From: Paenibacillus hexagrammi | GTDB lineage: Bacteria; Bacillota; Bacilli; Paenibacillales; NBRC-103111 | Assembly (NCBI RefSeq): GCF_021513275.1 | Contig: NZ_CP090978.1 | Span: 4,526,001 to 4,590,000, forward strand | Direction: 5' to 3' | DNA: 64,000 nt | In this document: piece by piece, positions 51,399 through 58,477 of the stretch | Numbering within the stretch: the first letter of the stretch is position 1 | Layout: each line of letters opens with the position of its first letter | The notes under the pieces: generated by a model | Told to the model about the DNA's origin: nothing | Database searches by the model: none | Seen by the model: only the letters and a program-made list of their open reading frames with translations | Made by a program: the position numbers and the translations under genes

Positions 51399-52883
51399 TC
51401 ATGAAAAATCCGCTTGCAGCCGATCCCCTGCCTGCTTCATGCGCGACACCCCGAGCTGCATCTCTCCCTCGGTGAGATGCGCAAACCCCAGACATGCCCC
51501 GGCCAGGCCTGGGGGCATGCCATAGCGGTCGGCGTCGCTCCACGTGACGCCGGCCTCCCTGCAGGCGGCTGCATAGGCGGCATAGGTGCGGGCATCGCCC
51601 CGCCACCAGCCAAACAGATGCAGCCCCGCATCGCTCTCCACCCACTCGAATAGGGTGGAGAGCTGCTCCTGCAGCAGCGTTTGCAGCTGCAGGAACTTGC
51701 CCGCGTACACCCGCCGCATGCGACGCAGGTGACGCTCATACCCGCCGCTCGCCATGAAGGCGGCGAGCGCCCGCTGCTCGAGCAGCCCCGACGGGTGCGG
51801 CTCGAACAGCCGCTTCGCGGCTGCAAAAGCGCCGTGCAGCGAGTCCGGCAGCACGGCATAACCGATGCGCAGGTGCTGCGGCATCGTTTTGGAGAAGGTG
51901 CCGAGGTAGACGACTCGGCCCTCCCGATCCAGCACCTGGAGCGGCTCCATCGGCCGCCCGCGGTGCCTGAACTCGCTGTCATAGTCGTCTTCGACGATGA
52001 CAGCTCCACGCTCCGCCGCCCAGCGCAGCAGCTGCTGGCGGCGGTCCAGGTCCAGCACCGCCCCCGTAGGGAACTGGCGGCTGGGCGTCACAAACAGCAG
52101 CCGGCTGTCCCACGGCTGCGGCACGACCCCGTGCCCGTCCACCTGGACGGGCACAGGCACACCGCCGGCCGCTTCAATGGCGCGGCCGATCCCCGGATAG
52201 CCCGGTCGCTCCACGATGACCGGGTCCCCCGGCTCCACCAGCAGCTGCGCTAGCAGCGCAATGGCCTGCATGGAGCCGTTCACGATCACGATGCGCTCGG
52301 CAGACGCATCGATGCCACGCACGCGCCGCAGATGCTGTGCAATCGCTTCCCGCAGCGCCGGATGTCCCTCCGCCGCAAATTCATCCTCCAGCGGAAATAC
52401 GGCCATCCGCCTGACCTGCTCATACAGACAGCGATTCCACAGCTCGCTGGGAAAATGCTCATGATCCGGCTGACCGAGTTCAAAGGAGATCAGCTTCCCT
52501 GCAGCTTCTGCCTGCTCTTTCCGATATCTCCGAATACCGGCTCCACGATCATCAGAGTTAGCTAGTAAGCGATTTGCCCAATTTGAAAGAACCACCGGTT
52601 CGCCTGCATCTTCCTTGTATTCCCGTTTGTCCGCCCTGTAAGCCACATACGTCCCTTTTCCCCTAAGCGCTTGCAAATATCCTTCAGCCAATAGCATATC
52701 GTACACCTGATTGACCGTACCGCGAGAAATACCGTACATCGCAGCCAACTCTCTGCTTGATGGGAGCTTTACGTCTTTCTCCAAGACCCCCCGGACGATC
52801 TCATCCCGCAGCGCATGGTACAAGGCTGCATATTTGCCGGGATACTTAGCTTGATAGGTTGCAAGAGGAAGATGAAAATCCAT
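51399..52883 (-). CDS. MocR/GabR-type regulator (GntR HTH plus aminotransferase domain)
   Basis: 494 residues. The N-terminal winged helix has YHALRDEIVRGVLEKDVKLP, SSRELAAMYGISRGTVNQVY and GYLQALRGKGTYVA. From about 120 it is a fold-type I aminotransferase: NGSMQAIALLAQLLVEPGDP, ERPGYPG, PSRQFPTGAVL, VEDDYDSEFRHRG, and the PLP Lys in YLGTFSKTMPQHLRIGY. Such proteins sense amino acids or vitamin B6. ATG 52883 follows AAGGAG. The gene body from about 51.5 to 52.4 kb is clearly more GC-rich than its neighbours. Confidence 0.88.
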   Translation of the reverse strand: MDFHLPLATYQAKYPGKYAALYHALRDEIVRGVLEKDVKLPSSRELAAMYGISRGTVNQVYDMLLAEGYLQALRGKGTYVAYRADKREYKEDAGEPVVLSNWANRLLANSDDRGAGIRRYRKEQAEAAGKLISFELGQPDHEHFPSELWNRCLYEQVRRMAVFPLEDEFAAEGHPALREAIAQHLRRVRGIDASAERIVIVNGSMQAIALLAQLLVEPGDPVIVERPGYPGIGRAIEAAGGVPVPVQVDGHGVVPQPWDSRLLFVTPSRQFPTGAVLDLDRRQQLLRWAAERGAVIVEDDYDSEFRHRGRPMEPLQVLDREGRVVYLGTFSKTMPQHLRIGYAVLPDSLHGAFAAAKRLFEPHPSGLLEQRALAAFMASGGYERHLRRMRRVYAGKFLQLQTLLQEQLSTLFEWVESDAGLHLFGWWRGDARTYAAYAAACREAGVTWSDADRYGMPPGLAGACLGFAHLTEGEMQLGVSRMKQAGDRLQADFS

Positions 52884-52946
52884 GAGCACGACTCCTTTCT
52901 TTCTGCTACTAATTTCGCGCCCTAGCCTCTTACTCCTTTTCAACTT

Positions 52947-52988
52947 AAAAAAGAGAACGTCCACCCGAGCTGCTCCGGGAACGTTCTC
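52947..52988 (-). terminator. Terminator of the minus-strand sugar transferase pair
   Basis: Stem GAGAACGT / ACGTTCTC with inner pairing and a CCCGGAGC-type loop, followed by TTTTTT on the minus strand. It starts 16 bases after the stop at 53005. Confidence 0.8.
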
Positions 52989-53004
52989 CTCTTTGCTTTC
53001 CCTC

Positions 53005-53700
53005 TTACACCATCTTCTTGCGAATGCGGCGAATGTAATGATCGGTATGGCAAATGAACTTACACTTTTTCATATATTTGGCCGTGCTTGTTTTTTGAGT
53101 ATGAGAGGAGATGTCTCTTCTGCGAATACATACATAATTATACCTCGACACGGTGTACAGCTTGAATCCCGCCTTCCGACTCATTCTCAGGAATTGAGCG
53201 TCGCTGCCGCTGACCCGGCTCTGAGAGAATTTAATGCGGTCCCATACCCTTTTCTTAAATACCAGCGTTCCGCCCTTCATATGCTTGGTAAATCTATTTT
53301 CATCACGAGGCCGGAGAACCATAAGCGATTTGCTTTCTTCAAAATAAATGAAGCTGGCGCTCTTGCCTACAATGTCCGCATGTGTCCTTTTCATCGCTTC
53401 CACCGACTCGATCAAATAATGAGGAGCATAATAATCATCGTCATCAAACTTGGCAATGACATCATACTTGGCCCGCTTGATCGCAAAGTTAAGGCACTTC
53501 CCTAACTTGTACGATTGCGGAACTTTATACACCCGTACGTTGCTGTATTCCTTCGCTTTGTTTCTCCAAACCTCCAGATTCATGTCATCACGGTTCAGAA
53601 TCACGATCATTTCTTTGTTCACATGCTTTTGACGGGCATAATTCCGAAATAGATTCTCCATGAAGGCCGGCCTCATCGTACATGCAATAATCGTAACCAT
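53005..53700 (-). CDS. Family 2 glycosyltransferase
   Basis: 231 residues. VTIIACTMRPAFMENLFRNY, YKLGKCLNFAIKRAKYDVIA and the donor metal site KFDDDDYYAPHYL are GT-A features; GGTLVFKKRVWDRIKF follows. The C-terminus is rich in Lys, Arg and His (STAKYMKKCKFICHTDHY). It follows a GT4 gene with 26 bases between and shares its terminator. This pair lies about 11 kb from the main locus but may belong to the same regulon. The substrate is unknown. Confidence 0.82.
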   Translation of the reverse strand: MVTIIACTMRPAFMENLFRNYARQKHVNKEMIVILNRDDMNLEVWRNKAKEYSNVRVYKVPQSYKLGKCLNFAIKRAKYDVIAKFDDDDYYAPHYLIESVEAMKRTHADIVGKSASFIYFEESKSLMVLRPRDENRFTKHMKGGTLVFKKRVWDRIKFSQSRVSGSDAQFLRMSRKAGFKLYTVSRYNYVCIRRRDISSHTQKTSTAKYMKKCKFICHTDHYIRRIRKKMV

Positions 53701-53726
53701 TCCTTATATCTCCTCCCGCAGCCTGA

Positions 53727-54755
53727 TTATATACCCAGCTTTCTTTTACGCTTCATCCACTCGGAATCCGTTTCAACTTGATAGAGCTTGTCGCTCAGAA
53801 TTTTCCTGTATAATTTCAAAAAGCCATCGGTCATCGTTTTATCGGTAAAGTGCTTTTTCACATAATCCCTGCAAACCTTTGGTGGCGGAAAATCAGCCCC
53901 TGACTTCACTTTATCGATCATCTCTTTGGTGCTGGAGCACATCAATTGAGGGAATCCCTTCATGACCTCGGGAGCGGAACCATACGTGAAAGTGAGCACC
54001 GGAGTCCCGCAGGCCAGAGCTTCGATTTGCACAAGTCCGAAAGGCTCATTCCACACGGATGGAAACAGCACGCAATAAGCCTTGGAGAGTAAATCCTGTT
54101 TAACCTGCCCCCCTACACTGCCCACATAAACAATCCGGTCGCTGAGCAGCGGTTTTATCTCTTTTTGAAAATATCGGGTTTCCTCCTTATTCCGGTACGG
54201 TCCGGCTATAAGCAGCCTTCTTCCGGTCTTCTTCGCTACCTCAATCGCATGATGCACACCTTTATCTGGTGACATTCTTCCGATAAACAGCAGATAATCG
54301 TCCTTTTTCTCCGAATAGCTGTAGTCTTTAACGCGAATGCCGTTATGAACGTAGAATCCTTTCCCTTTCCCTACCGAATTCAAAATAGTCTTACTTACAT
54401 AGACTGCGATTTTCCCCTTCGGCGTTTTTTTCCAATGCGAGTTTCGAATCGTAGGAATGGGAGGATTAGCTTCAGATGCTACTCCATTATGATCATGAAT
54501 AATATCTACACCGGGCGGCATATGGCGGATAATAAAATCCAGCTGCTCCTGCTTATCGTCGCTTGGGAATTCGAACGTTTTCGCACTTGATTTCGAGCCT
54601 TTTTTCGCAAATAAAATGACTTCATGGCCGCGTCTTATGAGCTCCTCGGTCAAGTAATAAATATCTCGCTCCGTTCCCCCATAATCGACGGGAGGCACAG
54701 GAAGGCTGTTTTTTGAAATCTGCACAATCTTTAATTTTTCTCTCTTATTTCCCAA
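53727..54755 (-). CDS. GT4 glycosyltransferase
   Basis: 342 residues from TTG 54755, with AGAGAGGA about 11 bases upstream; the next upstream in-frame start has no such site. KIVQISKNSLPVPPVDYGGT is the N-terminal sugar-acceptor loop, then VDIIHDHNGVASEANPP, KKDDYLLFIGRMSPDKGVHH, VLFPSVWNEPFGLVQIEALA and GTPVLTFTYGSAPEV. The EPFGLVQIEA motif marks GT4. CATATCTTA about 67 bases upstream suggests mother-cell expression. Confidence 0.82.
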   Translation of the reverse strand: MGNKREKLKIVQISKNSLPVPPVDYGGTERDIYYLTEELIRRGHEVILFAKKGSKSSAKTFEFPSDDKQEQLDFIIRHMPPGVDIIHDHNGVASEANPPIPTIRNSHWKKTPKGKIAVYVSKTILNSVGKGKGFYVHNGIRVKDYSYSEKKDDYLLFIGRMSPDKGVHHAIEVAKKTGRRLLIAGPYRNKEETRYFQKEIKPLLSDRIVYVGSVGGQVKQDLLSKAYCVLFPSVWNEPFGLVQIEALACGTPVLTFTYGSAPEVMKGFPQLMCSSTKEMIDKVKSGADFPPPKVCRDYVKKHFTDKTMTDGFLKLYRKILSDKLYQVETDSEWMKRKRKLGI

Positions 54756-54821
54756 GAAATAACACGTCCTCTCTATGGCTGACCGCAAAGCGAATCAACT
54801 TCATGGAAGCGCCATTTCTTG

Positions 54822-54830
54822 TAAGATATG
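54822..54830 (-). promoter_or_regulatory. Putative SigK/SigE-type -10 box
   Basis: CATATCTTA on the minus strand fits CATANNNTA. The gap 54756..55120 (365 bases) otherwise holds a small hairpin ACCACT / AGTGGT near 54904 and no gene I can support. Confidence 0.35.
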
Positions 54831-55120
54831 TACGTTTCGGCAGCATCGGAACGGCTATTATATAGGTGAATCCGCCCCATAAACAGAAGTTTCATAGACT
54901 TGTAACCACTGCAAAGTGGTACATAAAAATTGAAGAAAAATGGATCTTTTTTCAAACCGCTTAGTTCGATATGATGAGCTGAATAGAGTCATCTTACAAT
55001 TTTGTCGATACATCAGTCTCATGAAGAGCTCCGGCTGCTTCCCCCTGATCGCTGTCCAGCTCATCCTTCCGTTTTATCGCCAATCTCTAATTTGTGAAAG
55101 AATCCGAGGAGTGTATGTCT

Positions 55121-55732
55121 ATGAACTTGAACATGGAATTGAAACCTACTACCTTGCAGGGCGAGCGTGTTGCCTTAATCCCAATGAACGCTTCCCATAT
55201 CGATGGACTGGCTGAAGCCGCCCATGATCCGGCTATCTGGGGGTATATGAAACCGCTGCTAAATCGCGCGGAAGTCGAAGCTTTTGTCCGCCTAGCGTTA
55301 GAGGAGCAGCAAGCAGGGTTGTCGCTGCCCTTCAGTGTTTACGATAAACAAACAGAACAATGGATCGGCAGTACGAGGCTTCATGATTATTCCGCTTCCA
55401 ACCGCCATTTGGAAATCGGGCATACGTGGTATCATCCAAGCGTTTGGCGGACGCGGGTCAATACGGAGTGCAAATATTTGCTGCTTCGCCACTGCTTCGA
55501 GACGCTGGACCTGATCCGTGTTCAAATTAAAACGGACCTCCGCAACGTCCGCTCCCAAGAGGCCATCGCCCGTCTCGGCGCTCAGCGGGAGGGCATTCTC
55601 CGCCAACATCGGATCCTTCATGACGGCTATATTCGGGATACAGTCATGTTTAGCATTCTGGATTCGGAATGGCATTCAGTGAGGAACCGGTTGGAGGGAT
55701 TTTTGAACAAAAATTTTGATTTAGCGAAGTGA
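55121..55732 (+). CDS. GNAT acetyltransferase
   Basis: 203 residues. ELKPTTLQGERVALIPMNAS and the C-terminal YLLLRHCFETLDLIRVQIKT, NVRSQEAIARLGAQREGILR are typical of RimJ/RimL-like transferases; the acetyl-CoA loop around HTWYHPSVWRTRVNTE has lost the usual RxxGxG form, so binding may differ. GAGGAG is nine bases before the ATG at 55121; an ATG six bases earlier is also possible. Single gene, target unknown. Confidence 0.8.
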   Translation: MNLNMELKPTTLQGERVALIPMNASHIDGLAEAAHDPAIWGYMKPLLNRAEVEAFVRLALEEQQAGLSLPFSVYDKQTEQWIGSTRLHDYSASNRHLEIGHTWYHPSVWRTRVNTECKYLLLRHCFETLDLIRVQIKTDLRNVRSQEAIARLGAQREGILRQHRILHDGYIRDTVMFSILDSEWHSVRNRLEGFLNKNFDLAK

Positions 55733-55751
55733 CGGACTGACGCGGAAATGA

Positions 55752-55757
55752 TATAAT
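55752..55757 (+). promoter_or_regulatory. Putative SigA -10 box of the aminotransferase gene
   Basis: TATAAT, with a poor -35 (GTGACG) 17 bases upstream. It is 46 bases before the ATG at 55803, and GGAAGG provides the ribosome binding site. Confidence 0.45.
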
Positions 55758-55802
55758 AACTCCTAAAAATGAAAAGTTCATTGGAAGGAATGACCGAAAC
55801 CT

Positions 55803-57110
55803 ATGAATCCTCTGGCACGACAGTTAAACGAGACCTTGGAACGTGAAAATTCTCACGTGCACGCCATGCTTTCCGCATTGGGCAAATCGATTTATTTCCC
55901 TAAGGAAGGCATTCTCAGTCAATCTGCTGAAGCAAAAGCAAAAGCCAAGACATACAACGCCACGATCGGTATCGCTATCGAGAATGGACAGCCGATGCAT
56001 CTGAAAGTCATCCAAGACACTCTCTCCACTTACGCGCCAAAAGATCTGTACGAATATGCGCCTCCTGCGGGCAAGCCGGAACTTCGCGCTGCATGGCGCA
56101 AGAAAATGCTGGAAGAAAACCCTGATATCCAAGGCAAACTGATCGGTAATCCGATTGTCACCAACGCATTGACGCACGGTCTCAGCATCGCTGCCGATTT
56201 GTTCGCTGATCAAGACGATGCCGTCATTATTCCTGATAAAAACTGGGAAAATTACGAGCTGACATTTGAAATTCGCCGCGGTGCGCGAATCGTCAACTAT
56301 CCGCTCTATAACGAGCAGAACCGCTTTAATGCCGCAGGTCTTCGCGAGGCACTCCTTGCGCAAAAGTCAAAAGGCAAAGCGATTGTCGTTCTGAACTTCC
56401 CTAACAATCCGACCGGCTATACGCCTGATGCCCAGGAAGGCAGAGAAATCGCCGCGGCCATTAAAGATGCAGCGGAAGCCGGCATCAACGTGGTAGCTTT
56501 GACGGACGATGCTTATTTCGGTCTTTTCTTCGAGGACTCCCTTCATGAATCTCTGTTCGGACAGCTTGCCGAGCTGCACCCTCGTGTGCTCGCGGTCAAA
56601 ATTGACGGAGCCACCAAGGAAGAGTACGTGTGGGGCTTCCGGGTAGGTTTCATTACTTATGCGGGTAACAGCGAGGCAATGCTGAGTGCTTTGGAGCAAA
56701 AAACGATGGGCATTATCCGCGCCACCATCTCCAGCGGCCCGCACCCGTCGCAAACCTTCGTCTTGCACGCTTTGAACTCACCGGAGTTCAAGCAGCAAAA
56801 GCAGGAGAAGTTCGATATTATGAAAGGCCGCGCCAACCGCACCAAGGCGCTGCTCGACAGCGGCAAATTCAACGACGCCTGGGATTACTACCCGTTCAAC
56901 TCCGGCTACTTCATGTGCCTGAAGCTGAAAACCGTTGACGCCGAGTCGCTGCGTGTACACCTTCTCGACAAATATGGCGTCGGTACGATCGCCTTGGGCG
57001 AAACCGATCTTCGTGTTGCCTTCTCGTGTATTGATGAATCGCAAATTGATGAGCTCTTCGGCCTGATTTATCAAAGCGTGAAAGATATAGAAACGGTTGC
57101 GGCCAAGTAA
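55803..57110 (+). CDS. Class I/II aminotransferase (PLP-dependent)
   Basis: 435 residues. LYEYAPPAGKPELRAAWRKK, VTNALTHGLSIAADLF, VVLNFPNNPTGYTPD, VVALTDDAYFGLFFED and KIDGATKEEYVWGFRVGFIT, which holds the PLP Lys in ATKEE followed by the substrate Arg. The sequence fits a fold-type I aromatic or aspartate-like transaminase subgroup; the amino acid is not clear. It is a single gene, and its terminator is now split by an IS element. Confidence 0.85.
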   Translation: MNPLARQLNETLERENSHVHAMLSALGKSIYFPKEGILSQSAEAKAKAKTYNATIGIAIENGQPMHLKVIQDTLSTYAPKDLYEYAPPAGKPELRAAWRKKMLEENPDIQGKLIGNPIVTNALTHGLSIAADLFADQDDAVIIPDKNWENYELTFEIRRGARIVNYPLYNEQNRFNAAGLREALLAQKSKGKAIVVLNFPNNPTGYTPDAQEGREIAAAIKDAAEAGINVVALTDDAYFGLFFEDSLHESLFGQLAELHPRVLAVKIDGATKEEYVWGFRVGFITYAGNSEAMLSALEQKTMGIIRATISSGPHPSQTFVLHALNSPEFKQQKQEKFDIMKGRANRTKALLDSGKFNDAWDYYPFNSGYFMCLKLKTVDAESLRVHLLDKYGVGTIALGETDLRVAFSCIDESQIDELFGLIYQSVKDIETVAAK

Positions 57111-57128
57111 TGATCCGTTCATAAATTC

Positions 57129-57145
57129 AAAAAGCACCTTCTGCT
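57129..57145 (+). terminator. Left arm of a terminator split by the IS element
   Basis: AAAAAGCACCTTCTGCT. The matching right arm, AGCAGAGGGTGCTTTTT, is at 58429..58445 beyond the IS. Together they form a near-perfect hairpin with one G-T pair, ending the aminotransferase gene and probably also the glycoside hydrolase gene on the other strand. Confidence 0.75.
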
Positions 57146-57224
57146 AGATGTGGAGTGCCCCCCTTATAATAGACATTGGAAAAACCCCCTGGGTAAACCG
57201 ATGAATTATTAGGGGGGCATTTCT

Positions 57225-57545
57225 ATGGCGATCAAAGGACAAACGTTTAGACATTATCCAGAATCCATCAAGACAGAGGCTATTCGTTTACATGAGGTGG
57301 AGGGTTGGAGCTACCGAGAAATCACAGAACATTTGGGGATATATGATAAGGGACGGGTCAAGAAGTGGATGAGTAAATACCGTGAGTGCGGCGAAGAAAG
57401 TTTTAAGGACAAGCGTGGAGGCCCCTTTCGAGCAGAGACAGAGCAAGAGCGACTAATTCGACAGTTGCAATTAGAGGTAGATGTGCTAAAAAAGTGGTTA
57501 CAATTCTTGAGTCGGGAGGTGCACAAGATAAATACTACGTCATAG
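57225..57545 (+). CDS. IS3-family transposase OrfA
   Basis: 106 residues with an HTH (YREITEHLGIYDKGRVKKWM) and a C-terminal heptad region (ERLIRQLQLEVDVLKKW). It binds the inverted repeats. Translation either stops at 57545 or shifts -1 at the A6G site to make OrfAB. AGGGGGG lies before the ATG. Confidence 0.88.
   Translation: MAIKGQTFRHYPESIKTEAIRLHEVEGWSYREITEHLGIYDKGRVKKWMSKYRECGEESFKDKRGGPFRAETEQERLIRQLQLEVDVLKKWLQFLSREVHKINTTS
57488..57494 (+). other. Programmed -1 frameshift signal A-AAA-AAG
   Basis: AAAAAAG read as CTA AAA AAG in the OrfA frame, the classic slippery heptamer of IS3 elements. It moves ribosomes into the OrfB frame, giving KVVTILESGGAQDK after the shift. Confidence 0.8.
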
Positions 57546-58387
57546 ATGAGTTGAAGGAGCAGCAAAGCGTGAAAGAGTTATGTTCTTATTTGGGAGTAAG
57601 CAGAAGTGGTTACTACGCCTATGTAAAGCGTAGGACAACAGATCCTGATGGAGAACTAAAGCTCAAAATCTTGGCGATCTACGAGCAGCGTAAGAAGATT
57701 CTAGGGTACCGCCGTATTCAAGATGAGTTGTATCGTCAGCATAACCTTATCGTCAATCATAAGAAGGTTTTGCGCCTTATGCAAGAACTTGGCATCAAGT
57801 CAATTATCCGCCGCAAATATAAGTATCAAACGAGTCATGAAGCAGCTATATCCGACGGGAGAGTGGCCGAGAACTTGCTAAAGCGGAACTTCCATGCCGA
57901 CGGTCCAAATCAAAAGTGGGTTACAGATGTTACGCAATATCGTGTGTTCGATGATCGGGTCTACTTATCGGCCATAAAGGATCTCTGGAACGGCGAAATT
58001 GTGGCTTATCACATCAGTAACCGTAACGACAATCCGCTTGTATTAGATACGTTTAGAAAAGCATTTAAAGCGCATAAAGACGTGTCTGGATTGATCGTTC
58101 ACAGCGATCAAGGAAGCCAGTACACGTCTCATGCTTACCACGACATGCTGCCAAAGGTTGGCGCCCGAATCAGCATGTCCCGCCGAGGCAATTGTTATGA
58201 TAATGCCTCTATGGAAAGTTTCTTCTCTCATTTGAAAGTGGAAGCTCTCTATCCCTATGATATCCGAAGTATCGAGGAAGTACAAAGGCGAATTGAGGAA
58301 TTTATTCGATTTTATAACGAGGAAAGAGCACAGAAAAAACTAAACAAGCTGACTCCGGTTGAGTACCGGCGCCAGCTTGTTGCCTAG
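57494..58387 (+). CDS. IS3-family transposase OrfB (DDE integrase domain)
   Basis: 297 residues when read from the frameshift region. SVKELCSYLGVSRSGYYAYV is the OrfB N-terminal HTH, KILGYRRIQDELYRQ follows. The DDE triad lies in KWVTDVTQYRVF, LIVHSDQGSQYTS and GNCYDNASMESFFSHLK. It has no obvious independent start with a ribosome binding site, as expected for expression by frameshifting. Confidence 0.9.
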   Translation: MVTILESGGAQDKYYVIDELKEQQSVKELCSYLGVSRSGYYAYVKRRTTDPDGELKLKILAIYEQRKKILGYRRIQDELYRQHNLIVNHKKVLRLMQELGIKSIIRRKYKYQTSHEAAISDGRVAENLLKRNFHADGPNQKWVTDVTQYRVFDDRVYLSAIKDLWNGEIVAYHISNRNDNPLVLDTFRKAFKAHKDVSGLIVHSDQGSQYTSHAYHDMLPKVGARISMSRRGNCYDNASMESFFSHLKVEALYPYDIRSIEEVQRRIEEFIRFYNEERAQKKLNKLTPVEYRRQLVA

Positions 58388-58477
58388 GGCTTTTTTCAAT
58401 GTCTACTAAATGGGGTCTTGACCAATGAAGCAGAGGGTGCTTTTTGTTTCGGAGTATAATGATATAAGAATTATCCG

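Larger units (their letters stand above)
57151..58424 (+). mobile_element. IS3-family insertion sequence (IS150-like group)
   Basis: 1,274 bases with ends TGG...CCA. The terminal inverted repeats are imperfect but share ATAGACATTG / TAGTAGACATTG cores and G/C-rich tips. Direct repeats ATG at 57148..57150 and 58425..58427 are the 3-base target duplication. Two overlapping transposase frames with a -1 slippery site lie inside and look intact, so the element may be active. Confidence 0.88.

Noticed and set aside
54940-55215. Open frame of 91 codons upstream of a GNAT gene
   Set aside because: It overlaps the real GNAT start region in another frame, lacks a ribosome binding site and has no family features.
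57494-58387. OrfB as an independently started gene
   Set aside because: The slippery A6G site in the right frame shows it is expressed by -1 frameshifting from OrfA, so this is not a disrupted transposase.
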